This document shows positions 24,780 through 32,058 of a DNA stretch of 34,747 nt, one piece after another (position 1 is the stretch's first letter; every line of letters begins with the position of its first letter). The DNA lies in the NCBI GenBank assembly GCA_016929795.1, contig JAFGIA010000456.1, positions 1 through 34,747 on the forward strand, in the 5' to 3' direction. Source of the stretch: Anaerolineae bacterium. Lineage in GTDB: Bacteria > Chloroflexota > Anaerolineae > JAAYZQ01. The notes beneath the pieces are model-generated. The model saw only the letters and a list, made by a program, of their open reading frames with translations, was not told where the DNA came from and did no database searches. The translations under genes and the position numbers were made by a program.

Positions 24780-25649
24780 CTACATGGTGACATCCAACCC
24801 TGATGCAGCGCGCAGTTGTTGGAGGTGGTCGAGCGCCGCCAGGCTCTCCTCCGGCCTGGCCATCGCCACGGCCAGGATCAATGCATTCACGATCGACATC
24901 GGCACCGTGAGAGAATGGAACGTTCCCACGGGCCCTCTCCTGGCGGCGAGGATGACGTCGGGCTTGTCCCGGAGAACCGCCCCCAGGGTGTCGGTGAGGA
25001 GAATGGAGCGGCAGCCGGTGGCGCGCGCGTGATCCAACACCACCACCAGCTCGGACCGCACGTGGTGAAAGCCAGCAGCCAGAACAGCATCTCCCGGCTC
25101 CAGGAGCTGGAGCTTTTCGAGCAGGTGCCGGCCCGATTCCCTCATCGCGATGGTGAGGATGCCGAGCCGCCTGAAGCGAAACTCGGCCAGCTCGGCCAGA
25201 ATGCCCGAAGGCCCACTCGCGAAAACAAAAAGGCGACGCCCTGCTAGCAAGATGTCGACCGCCTCGGCAAAATCCGCCGGATCGACACTGTGCGATGCCT
25301 CAGTCAGGTACTGCACCTCCATCACCAGCACCTTGGTCAGGACATCGCCCTGGCTGCTTGCCAGGTCGCCCAGAGTGTGCTGCAGACGGCTGGCCGGCGT
25401 GGCTTTGGCCCGGAAGAGTCGTTCTAGAGAGCGGCGCAGGTCCCGGTAGCCGTGGTAGCCAATGGCGCGGGCAAAGCGAACGAGGGTCGCCTGACTCACA
25501 TCCAGGCGTTCGGCCAGGTCTGCGGCAGTCAAAAAGCCGGCTTCGTCATAGTTGGCGAGGAGATAGGTGGCAATCCGCTGCTGACTCCTGGTCAGGCCCG
25601 GAAGACAATCCTCTATCCTCTGCTGAAAGTCGTTCAGTTCCTCTTCCAT
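24780..25649 (-). CDS. MurR/RpiR-family transcriptional regulator
   Basis: The 289-residue protein has an N-terminal helix-turn-helix_6 domain (about 1-78; TAADLAERLDVSQATLVRFARAIGYHGYRDLRR) and a C-terminal SIS domain (about 120-260; FVFASGPSGILAELAEFRFRRLG, and a degenerate SVTE-like region). SIS domains in this family bind phosphosugars, so the regulator probably senses a sugar-phosphate-like ligand. It heads the minus-strand run and sits behind a consensus promoter flanked by inverted repeats, consistent with autoregulation and control of the ABC importer. ATG 25649 follows AGGGG. Confidence 0.9.
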   Translation of the reverse strand: MEEELNDFQQRIEDCLPGLTRSQQRIATYLLANYDEAGFLTAADLAERLDVSQATLVRFARAIGYHGYRDLRRSLERLFRAKATPASRLQHTLGDLASSQGDVLTKVLVMEVQYLTEASHSVDPADFAEAVDILLAGRRLFVFASGPSGILAELAEFRFRRLGILTIAMRESGRHLLEKLQLLEPGDAVLAAGFHHVRSELVVVLDHARATGCRSILLTDTLGAVLRDKPDVILAARRGPVGTFHSLTVPMSIVNALILAVAMARPEESLAALDHLQQLRAASGLDVTM

Positions 25650-25697
25650 ACCCCTGCTCGAACTGTGAGCGAGTCAACAATTCTACTGCAGACCGTA

Positions 25698-25743
25698 TGA
25701 AAGATTATATATCAAAATCTGAAATTTGTCAAGTAATCTTTCA
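25698..25743. promoter_or_regulatory. Perfect inverted repeat flanking the rpiR promoter (candidate RpiR operator)
   Basis: TGAAAGATTA (25698-25707) and TAATCTTTCA (25734-25743) are exact inverted copies whose centres are 36 bp apart. One covers the -10 box, the other lies just upstream of the -35 and overlaps the epimerase stop codon. Members of the RpiR family often bind TGAAA-containing inverted repeats, so autorepression is a reasonable inference. Confidence 0.65.
25704..25732 (-). promoter_or_regulatory. Full-consensus sigma70 promoter of the rpiR/ABC/HAD/iPGM run
   Basis: On the minus strand TTGACA (plus 25727-25732), 17-bp spacer and TATAAT (plus 25704-25709): both boxes are perfect. 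Transcription would start near 25697 and give a leader of about 48 nt. Such an ideal promoter usually needs a repressor. Confidence 0.88.
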
Positions 25744-26751
25744 TTGTGAAATATGGTTGCTGCCCGATCGAGCATAGAAGGGCGATTGCTTTTCAATCCA
25801 CTTCATAATGCCCACCTTGAATAGAGGGAGGAGTGGGCGCACATGGCGTATCCTGCCCATCAGGATCGCTTGCCACTGTTCCACAGAATGGCGCTGATAG
25901 CGCAAGATCGATTGAGTTTCTTCCGTGTCGTACCAATCCAGATAGTAAGAGTCCGGTTCCGGCGAAAAGAGAGACTCGGCCGGGGTACGCAAGCCGATCG
26001 GACGGAACACCACATCTACCAGGTCCCTTGTCCTCATCTGGCAGCCCTGCGCCTCGCCTCCGGCGATGAATCCTCTCTTGCCGGCAAGTTCGCCCGATCC
26101 GAGGAGATTCTCCGCAGCAGACACCAGGGCATAGGCTACATCAAGATCGACGACGATTTCGCAACGGGCATCGAGCGGCATGTCGAAGAAGAGCTTGACC
26201 ATGGCGAATAGGCTGGAGTAGTTGAGGACTGTGGGGAGGACGGCCGCCAAGCGCAGGATACAATACCGCACCCCGGAGGCTGCCACCAGCGCTTCTGCCT
26301 CGATCTTGCTCCTCGAATAGGCGTCGATGGGCGAAAGGGGATCGTCTGGCCGGATCGGGGGAGTTCGCGTTTGGGTGGGGCCCATAACACTCGCCGAAGA
26401 AACGAACACGAGGGCTGCCTTCGTTGTGGATGCCTGCAACGCATGAATGAGATTGGCTGTTCCCCCCACATTCACCGCCTGGCACAAGTCCGGATGAGCA
26501 TCGCTCACAGGCGGGAGAATCGCCGCCAGGTGGATTACCATGTCCTGACCGTCAACTGCCTGTGAAACGTCTTCCGCCTTCCGGAGATCACCAAACCGGA
26601 CCTGGACATTGCGCTTGCCGTATTTCCGGGCCAGTTGCCGTGTGCGTTTGTTTTGAACTTCAAACACAGATACCGTGTGCCCGCGACGCAGGCATTCATC
26701 CACGACCACCGCTCCAATGTTTCCGAACCCACCCGTAACCAAGATATTCAT
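25741..26751 (-). CDS. NAD-dependent epimerase/dehydratase (extended SDR)
   Basis: The 336-residue protein has a Rossmann fold with VTGGFGNIG (5-13), an acidic nucleotide-binding Asp/Glu after strand 2 (FEVQNK), DMVIHLAAILPP near 72 and the catalytic YSRSK near 145 with SSASVMG before it. It is an extended SDR of the nucleotide-sugar epimerase or related 3-beta-hydroxysteroid/isoprenoid type; the substrate is unknown. ATG 26751 has GGTGAT just ahead; a GTG three codons upstream is possible. It is the last gene of the run from 30030, 34 nt after the radical SAM gene, and its stop overlaps the rpiR operator. Confidence 0.86.
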   Translation of the reverse strand: MNILVTGGFGNIGAVVVDECLRRGHTVSVFEVQNKRTRQLARKYGKRNVQVRFGDLRKAEDVSQAVDGQDMVIHLAAILPPVSDAHPDLCQAVNVGGTANLIHALQASTTKAALVFVSSASVMGPTQTRTPPIRPDDPLSPIDAYSRSKIEAEALVAASGVRYCILRLAAVLPTVLNYSSLFAMVKLFFDMPLDARCEIVVDLDVAYALVSAAENLLGSGELAGKRGFIAGGEAQGCQMRTRDLVDVVFRPIGLRTPAESLFSPEPDSYYLDWYDTEETQSILRYQRHSVEQWQAILMGRIRHVRPLLPLFKVGIMKWIEKQSPFYARSGSNHISQ

Positions 26752-26785
26752 CGAGATCACCCTCTACCGCCTCGTGCCACGCTCT

Positions 26786-28093
26786 TTACCCTATCCCCTT
26801 GGCCGCGATTTTGATCCGCTGCAGCTCTTCGACGTAGGATGCACCACGGAGGTAGGGGTACACCGTATCATTGTGCCACAGCGGGTCGGCATCCACCGGC
26901 AGTGCTCTATCTCCATCTGGTGTGCCCGGGATCGGCGAAAAGAGCGCCAGCCGCGGCTGCACTCCCACCTGTTGGCAAAAACGCACGCTCTCCTCCACCT
27001 CCCCCAACGGCTGTCCTGGCAGCCCCGCCAGCACATAGGCACCCAGCGCTGGCGCCTCGAACCCCGCCTCTCGCAAGTAGGCTGCCGCCCGCGCAAATTC
27101 CTCACCCGTCACCTTGCCCCCCGTGCTCCGCTGCCGCGCCGTGTCTACCGTTTCCAGCGACAGCCGCACCGTGGCGAACCCTGCCCGCCGCATCAAGCCC
27201 GCCAGCTCGCGCGTCACCTCTCGGGCGTGCAATCCGTTCGGTGTGTGAAAGCGGACGTGCACGTCCCTCGCCACTACCCCATCCAGGATCGGCACCAGGT
27301 GCCTGTCCGCCTCCAGCAACAACGCGTCGTCGTAGAAAGCAAAATCACGCACACCGCGCCCTGCCGCCGCAACAATCTCGTTCACCACGGCCGACACCGG
27401 GCGCCGGGCATAGACCGGCTGCAACCTGTGCCCTGCGCAGTAGGTACACCGGTAGGGACAGCCCCACGCCGTCAGGAGCCCGGCGTAGGATCGAGGCACC
27501 ATCTCGTGCGCCGGCGCGGGCCACGTCGTAGGGTCGTCATATCCACGCCCCCGCCGTTCGCCCCCGGTGGCCTCGGCCGCCAACGCCAGTGCGTCGCCCA
27601 GCGCCGGCCCCGGCAGCACCCTGTCTGCGCCGGTATGCGCCCGTGCGTGTTCCGTGCACAGCGTCGCATACACACCTCCCAACCCCACCGGCACATCGCC
27701 GAGATGCGCCCGCACCCGCCGGATCACCTCCACCACCCCTGGGTACCAATAGGTCATGCCCGACGCCACGAGCACCAGATCGGGCACCGGTGCCTGTCGC
27801 AGTTGAGCGTCAAAGGCATCCACCGGCAGGCCGTATCGTCCGTAGCGCCTCGGCACGAACGCCACCGCCTCAGGCCTATCCACCTCTGTCTTGAGGAATT
27901 TGCCCCTGCCATCAGGCCACGTGCGCAACCCCGCCACACCGGGCGCGAGGCAGTCGATCACCGCCACACCGTACCCCTCGGCGCGCAGCGCCGCCGAGAT
28001 CGTCAGCAATCCCAGCGGCTCGATCCAGAGGTTATACGCGGCAAAGTCATAGATCCAGGGATTCACGAGCAGCACCTGCCCGCGGTTTTTCAC
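26786..28093 (-). CDS. Radical SAM protein with B12-binding-like N-terminal domain
   Basis: The 435-residue protein starts at GTG 28093, 1 nt after the NUDIX stop, with GGGAAGGG as ribosome site. The N-terminal part (1-180) begins VLLVNPWIYDF and resembles the cobalamin-binding fold of B12-dependent radical SAM proteins, but the DxHxxG motif is not seen. The cluster Cys are Cys212, Cys216 and Cys219 in GCPYRCTYC. Later stretches RLSLETVD and AYVLAGLPGQP are typical of the class. It cannot be assigned a reaction; the class includes methylases and ring-forming enzymes. Its neighbours (NUDIX, polyprenol-kinase-like, SDR) hint at lipid or isoprenoid work, which is only an inference. Confidence 0.82.
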   Translation of the reverse strand: MKNRGQVLLVNPWIYDFAAYNLWIEPLGLLTISAALRAEGYGVAVIDCLAPGVAGLRTWPDGRGKFLKTEVDRPEAVAFVPRRYGRYGLPVDAFDAQLRQAPVPDLVLVASGMTYWYPGVVEVIRRVRAHLGDVPVGLGGVYATLCTEHARAHTGADRVLPGPALGDALALAAEATGGERRGRGYDDPTTWPAPAHEMVPRSYAGLLTAWGCPYRCTYCAGHRLQPVYARRPVSAVVNEIVAAAGRGVRDFAFYDDALLLEADRHLVPILDGVVARDVHVRFHTPNGLHAREVTRELAGLMRRAGFATVRLSLETVDTARQRSTGGKVTGEEFARAAAYLREAGFEAPALGAYVLAGLPGQPLGEVEESVRFCQQVGVQPRLALFSPIPGTPDGDRALPVDADPLWHNDTVYPYLRGASYVEELQRIKIAAKGIG

Positions 28094-28094
28094 C

Positions 28095-29126
28095 CTACCC
28101 TTCCCGGCTGCCTGCCCAGTCTGCCAGCACCTGGCGGTGACTCCCAAATGCAATCTCATCCAGCGCCGGCAACCCCCCGGGCGAGAAAAAGCGCACACGT
28201 GCCGCGTCGTCTGCCGCACGCAGATCACCGCCCCTCACCAATCCCCGATAGTTGATGTTCAGCCCGGGGCCACGATAATCCTCCGTGTAATGGTCCACGC
28301 TGAGCAAGACCAGGTTCTCCACGTCGAGCCCCGTCTCCTCAGCCACCTCGCGCATCGCCGCCACCTCTGGTGCCTCGTCCCACTCGACAAACCCCGACGG
28401 CAGCGACCACTTGCCCAACCCTGGCTCAATAGCGCGCTGGATGAGGAGCGCTTGTCCATTTCGCTCGGCGAGCACCGACACGCCAACCTTGGGAGCGGTA
28501 AAGTGGACATAGCCACACGTCGGGCACACCGGCCGCACGCGCCCATACGCTTCCTGTTCTTTCAGCTCGCACGTGCAGTGGGGACAGAAACGGAGTGGAT
28601 CGCCTGGGTTCCAGCGCTCGATGGCCCGCGCCGCCCACGCCTGGATCGCCTGATCGTGCCCCCCTCCACATAGCCGCTCCGGCAGCTCGCCCGCAGCAAA
28701 AAAGCGCGCATCGACCACCTCCACACCGTCGCACCGCACCTCCCCCTCCTCGGCATGAGCTTCGTATACGAGCAGCACGCCGTTGCCACGTGGATCGTCC
28801 TGGAAGTAATACGCGCCTTTAACGCACGAGATATGCAGTTCGAGACCGGTCTCTTCCCTCGCCTCGCGAACCGCCGTCACCGTCGGCGGCTCGTCGGGCT
28901 CGCAGTAGCCCGCAGGCAGGCACCACGTTCCAGGGAACGCATCCGCCTCCGGTCCGCGCCTCACCAGCAGCAGCCTGCCATCGCGCTCCACCAGCACACC
29001 TGCCCCCACTTTCAGACAACCATACACGACAGACCCACACGCCGGGCACACCTGCCGCGCCCGCCCGTCCATCACTTGCTCCACCAGCAACGCACCACAC
29101 GCTTCGCAGTACAGTTTCAGCCTCAC
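28095..29126 (-). CDS. Double NUDIX hydrolase with two zinc ribbons
   Basis: The 343-residue protein is an internal duplication: zinc ribbon (Cys7, 10, 27, 30), NUDIX box (73-95, GX5EX7REAREETGL), second zinc ribbon (Cys181, 184, 201, 204) and second NUDIX box (245-267, REVAEETGL). Both boxes keep all metal-binding Glu, so both look active. The ribbon-NUDIX pairing resembles NADH pyrophosphatase (NudC), but the NudC SQPWPFPxS motif is not seen. It likely cleaves nucleoside-diphosphate-linked compounds. The GTG 29126 start is chosen because the first ribbon begins right after it; the ribosome site is weak. A 36-bp palindrome lies just upstream. Confidence 0.85.
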   Translation of the reverse strand: MRLKLYCEACGALLVEQVMDGRARQVCPACGSVVYGCLKVGAGVLVERDGRLLLVRRGPEADAFPGTWCLPAGYCEPDEPPTVTAVREAREETGLELHISCVKGAYYFQDDPRGNGVLLVYEAHAEEGEVRCDGVEVVDARFFAAGELPERLCGGGHDQAIQAWAARAIERWNPGDPLRFCPHCTCELKEQEAYGRVRPVCPTCGYVHFTAPKVGVSVLAERNGQALLIQRAIEPGLGKWSLPSGFVEWDEAPEVAAMREVAEETGLDVENLVLLSVDHYTEDYRGPGLNINYRGLVRGGDLRAADDAARVRFFSPGGLPALDEIAFGSHRQVLADWAGSREG

Positions 29127-29135
29127 TTTCTCTGT

Positions 29136-29171
29136 GGGAGATTGGAGGGTGGGCCCACCTTCCAATCTCCC
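29136..29171. repeat. 36-bp near-perfect palindrome
   Basis: Two 18-nt arms with one mismatch meet at GGGCCC with no loop; arms carry GGGAGATTGGA and its complement. It lies between the NUDIX start and the end of the polyprenol-kinase-like gene. No T run follows, so it is not a classic terminator; it could be a repeat element or an mRNA-processing site. Confidence 0.75.
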
Positions 29172-29179
29172 AGCACGAC

Positions 29180-29734
29180 TCAACCTATCCCCCCACCCGG
29201 CAGAGCTGCCTGCACAGCGGCGATCGCCAGTGCGGAGGTCAGCGGCATCCACAGGTTGTCATCGGGCGGCGGCGACCAGCGTTCCACCGCCGTCGCCACC
29301 ACCGCTCCGGCCACAGCCGCCCACGGACTCAGTCCTCCCAGCCCCACCCCCACCAGTCCTGCAAGCAGGCACGCTGCCAGGCAGGCCGCGCTCCCCGCGA
29401 TCGTCTTGCTTTCGCCCGGGGTGCCCCACCGTCTGCCCACCAGCTCCGCCGCTGGATCGCCCCACACCAGGTAGAGCAGTGCCGTGCCTCCCACGTCGCG
29501 ACCGAATAGCAGCAGCGCCACCATCGCCCCCACCCCAAACCAGGTAGAGCCCAACACACGCCGTGCCTCCCACGTGCGGAACGTCGTGGGCAGCAGCCTC
29601 CAGAGGAGGCGGTTGACCCACCCCCAACGCCTGCGCGCCACCTCGACCAGCCAAGAACCGGCCAGCTCGATCGCCACCACCACCACGGCGGCCGGGTAGC
29701 CGATCCACCACCCGGCTGCGGGTGCCAGCGTCAT
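29180..29734 (-). CDS. Dolichol/phytol-kinase-like (CTP-dependent) membrane protein, start unclear
   Basis: From ATG 29734 the product has 184 residues with several membrane segments. Family motifs are GDPAAELVGRRWG, KTIAGSAACLAA and a C-terminal ATAVERWSPPPDDNLWMPL, as in SEC59/VTE5/diacylglycerol-kinase-type enzymes that phosphorylate lipid alcohols with CTP. The typical N-terminal motif RKxxH is present as RKLLHLG just upstream of this ATG, in frame, yet no ATG, GTG or TTG precedes it after the previous gene's stop. The real start may be rare, or there may be a frameshift. Treat 29734 as the minimal start. Confidence 0.7.
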   Translation of the reverse strand: MTLAPAAGWWIGYPAAVVVVAIELAGSWLVEVARRRWGWVNRLLWRLLPTTFRTWEARRVLGSTWFGVGAMVALLLFGRDVGGTALLYLVWGDPAAELVGRRWGTPGESKTIAGSAACLAACLLAGLVGVGLGGLSPWAAVAGAVVATAVERWSPPPDDNLWMPLTSALAIAAVQAALPGGGIG

Positions 29735-29811
29735 GCCCAGGTGAAGCAGCTTGCGCGTAGCGCTTGGTTGGCCACAACACTCGCCAGCTACACCATCCGC
29801 CCCGCCTCCGT

Positions 29812-30030
29812 CTACTCTTCCTTGCTCCCGATCAGGATCATCTGAAAGTTGCACTGGTAGCGGGCCTCTGCGTTCAGTGGGTTTGCTAGCTTGGTCGAGC
29901 CGTAATACCCCTTGCTGCCCGTCGAAAAATGCTTGACCTGCAGGTTCACCGTGCCCCACACCTGCCCGCTTGCCGGATCCCTGAGCTCCAGCGTCAGGCC
30001 TGGCGGCGCCTTCTCGTCGACTTTGGCCAA
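29812..30030 (-). CDS. Small (72-aa) protein of unknown function
   Basis: The start is TTG 30030, with GAGGAGG seven nt upstream, since no ATG lies in frame. The 72-residue product is soluble-looking and beta-rich, with VNLQVKHFSTGSKGYYGS in its middle and ends QMILIGSKEE. I recall similar short proteins in Chloroflexota but no function. It has its own promoter (TTGGCA-17-TAGAAT), which speaks for a real gene. The polyprenol-kinase-like gene follows after 77 nt. Confidence 0.75.
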   Translation of the reverse strand: MAKVDEKAPPGLTLELRDPASGQVWGTVNLQVKHFSTGSKGYYGSTKLANPLNAEARYQCNFQMILIGSKEE

Positions 30031-30062
30031 TGCTGCCCCTCCTCGAGAATCTACTTGGCCCG

Positions 30063-30091
30063 ATTCTACCACAGCTACGCATCCCTGCCAA
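30063..30091 (-). promoter_or_regulatory. Sigma70-type promoter of the 72-aa protein gene
   Basis: On the minus strand TTGGCA (plus 30086-30091), 17-bp spacer and TAGAAT (plus 30063-30068) with a TGn extension. Leader about 26 nt to TTG 30030. It may also drive the genes down to 25741. It is divergent from the phosphofructokinase promoter. Confidence 0.75.
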
Positions 30092-30121
30092 ACAGCAGCT
30101 ATCTCCCGCCTCCCTGCCCAT

Positions 30122-30150
30122 TTTACCCACGAGCCCCTTTGCGCTATAAT
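30122..30150 (+). promoter_or_regulatory. Sigma70-type promoter of the phosphofructokinase gene
   Basis: TTTACC (30122-30127), 17-bp spacer and perfect TATAAT (30145-30150). A strong AGGAGGAGG ribosome site (30179-30187) precedes ATG 30196. Confidence 0.75.
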
Positions 30151-30195
30151 ATCCCCAATTCGACATGCATCATCCATCAGGAGGAGGAAGAAACC

Positions 30196-31293
30196 ATGAG
30201 CCACGCAGCCATCCGCCGCATCGGCGTGCTCACCGGTGGGGGCGACGCCCCCGGCCTCAACGCCGTCATTCGTGCTGTCACCAAGACGGCCATCGGCCGC
30301 CACGGCTGGCAGGTGATCGGCATTGAGGACGGTTTTGAGGGGCTGATCCTGCCGGGCAAAACGCGCGAGCTGACCTATGCCAGCGTGCGCGGCATCCTGC
30401 CGCTGGGAGGAACCATCCTCGGCACCAGCAACCGCGCCAACCCCTTTGACTATCCTGTGGTCGCTGGCGACGGGCAGATCGAGCGCCGCGACGTGTCGGG
30501 CGAGATCGTCACCTACGTCCACACCCTCGGCCTCGACGCCCTGGTCGTCATCGGCGGAGATGGGTCGCTCCACATTGCCCAGCGCCTATTCGAGATGGGC
30601 GTGCCCATCGTCGGCGTGCCCAAGACGATCGACAACGATGTGGGCTGCACCGACGTCACCTTTGGCTTTGACACCGCCCTCGACATCGCCACTGAAGCGA
30701 TCGACCGCCTGCACACCACCGCCGAGAGCCACCACCGTATCATGCTCGTCGAAGTCATGGGGCGCAATGCCGGCTGGCTCGCCATCCAGTCAGGCATTGC
30801 CGGCGGTGCCGACGTCATTCTCATCCCCGAGATCCCTTACGACGTCGAGGATATTGACCAAAAGATCGAGGCACGCGACAGGATGGGGCGCCTTTTTAGC
30901 ATCGTCGTCGTGGCCGAAGGTGCCAAATCGAGGGGAGGCGAGCAGGTATACCAGGAGAAAGGCCAATCAATCCTCGCCAGCCGCCTGGGCGGCGTGAGCT
31001 ACCAGGTAGCCGCGCAGCTAGCACCAGTCACCGACAAAGAGATCCGCGTCACTGTCTTGGGTCACCTGCAGCGTGGCGGCTCACCCACCTCTTTCGACCG
31101 CATTCTAGGCACCCGCTTTGGCGCCGAGGTCGTCGAGCTCATCGCCCACGGAGGCACCGGGCGGATGGTCGCACTCCACGGAGACAAGATCGAGGACGTG
31201 CCCATCGCCGACGCCATTGCCGAGCTGAAAACAATCCCCCTCGACGGTGAGCTCATCCAGACCGCCCGCTCGATGGACATCAGCCTCGGATAA
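30196..31293 (+). CDS. pfkA: 6-phosphofructokinase
   Basis: The 365-residue enzyme phosphorylates fructose 6-phosphate in glycolysis. It shows LTGGGDAPGLN (12-22), GGDGS (120-124), PKTIDND (142-148), MGRNAGWLA near 192 and HLQRGGSP near 288. At the two positions that separate phosphate donors it has Gly123 (ATP-type) together with Lys143 (seen in PPi-type and in the mixed group III, including actinobacterial ATP-dependent enzymes). ATP use is therefore likely but not sure. ATG 30196 has an ideal ribosome site; the longer open frame upstream is not used. Confidence 0.93.
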   Translation: MSHAAIRRIGVLTGGGDAPGLNAVIRAVTKTAIGRHGWQVIGIEDGFEGLILPGKTRELTYASVRGILPLGGTILGTSNRANPFDYPVVAGDGQIERRDVSGEIVTYVHTLGLDALVVIGGDGSLHIAQRLFEMGVPIVGVPKTIDNDVGCTDVTFGFDTALDIATEAIDRLHTTAESHHRIMLVEVMGRNAGWLAIQSGIAGGADVILIPEIPYDVEDIDQKIEARDRMGRLFSIVVVAEGAKSRGGEQVYQEKGQSILASRLGGVSYQVAAQLAPVTDKEIRVTVLGHLQRGGSPTSFDRILGTRFGAEVVELIAHGGTGRMVALHGDKIEDVPIADAIAELKTIPLDGELIQTARSMDISLG

Positions 31294-31294
31294 A

Positions 31295-31331
31295 GAAATT
31301 GGGGAATTGGGCCGCCCAATTCCCCAATTTC
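31295..31331. terminator. Perfect 17-bp hairpin between convergent genes
   Basis: Arms 31295-31311 and 31315-31331 are exact complements with loop CCG. It begins 2 nt after the pfkA stop and 8 nt before the end of the ABC permease gene. On the minus strand it is followed by TTTATCC, giving a weak U tail. The arms look like AATTGGGG units, and the apex TTGGGCCGCCC recurs at 34726-34736. CTACTCC is repeated twice right after it (31332-31345). Confidence 0.75.
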
Positions 31332-31338
31332 CTACTCC

Positions 31339-32058
31339 CTACTCCGCCCAGAGCAGATCCTTATCGTCAAACGCCTCGACAGCGACGACGAACAGAAGCG
31401 CCGCGTACGCCAGCGTCAACCCCAGCGCCAAAAAGTAGGATCGGCCGTGATCGCCTGCCGACGCAGACGACAGGAGCGTGCTGACCGGCCAGGCAACCAC
31501 CGCCACCGCCCGCGCTGCCCACTCGAGGCCGTGCGCCCGCAGCCTTGCCTGCTGGTCATAGGCCACCAGGACGGCAGCCAGAAACACCCACCCTGCCAGG
31601 TGCGATCCGCCGCGCGATATCAAGGGCGACAACGACAGAGCCAGCGTCGCCGCAAGCAGCAGCAGGACGAGCCACGTGGGGATGACCCAGAGTGCGGATG
31701 GAAAATCGAGTGCCAACCGCCCGGTGACCAGGTTGCCTGCCGTGGTGGCCAGCGCCAGCACGATCGTCAGCACCACGCTGCTCACCACCAGGGCCGCCAG
31801 CAACTCGCTGCGCCTCGGCAGCCTGCCGGCGATCAGATACGTGGCACCGCGGTTGGCACGTCCAGCCAACAGTAGGCAGTTGAGCAGACACAGCGCGGCC
31901 ATCGCCCCCCCTGCCACCGTCACGAACTGCGGTTGGTCCATGCCATACTCGAAGGCGATCAGGGCAAAAGCCAGCGTCACCCCGAGGGGCACGACGGCGA
32001 CCAGGGATCGAAACAGGTCACGCAGCATAAACATGGCCAGCACCCACACGCGAATCAT
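31339..32058 (-). CDS. ABC-2 type transporter membrane protein
   Basis: The 239-residue protein is mostly hydrophobic with about six membrane segments and no recognisable enzymatic motif. Its start overlaps the stop of the ATPase gene by 4 nt (ATGA), so it is taken to be the partner permease. The family exports drugs, lipids or polysaccharide, or acts on cell-envelope processes; the cargo cannot be told. Confidence 0.75.
   Translation of the reverse strand: MIRVWVLAMFMLRDLFRSLVAVVPLGVTLAFALIAFEYGMDQPQFVTVAGGAMAALCLLNCLLLAGRANRGATYLIAGRLPRRSELLAALVVSSVVLTIVLALATTAGNLVTGRLALDFPSALWVIPTWLVLLLLAATLALSLSPLISRGGSHLAGWVFLAAVLVAYDQQARLRAHGLEWAARAVAVVAWPVSTLLSSASAGDHGRSYFLALGLTLAYAALLFVVAVEAFDDKDLLWAE

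Noticed and set aside
26675..28255. Long plus-strand open frame of 526 codons
   Set aside because: It lies opposite the radical SAM and epimerase genes; it is rich in Arg, His, Pro and Gln without any motif, as expected of an antisense frame in GC-rich DNA.
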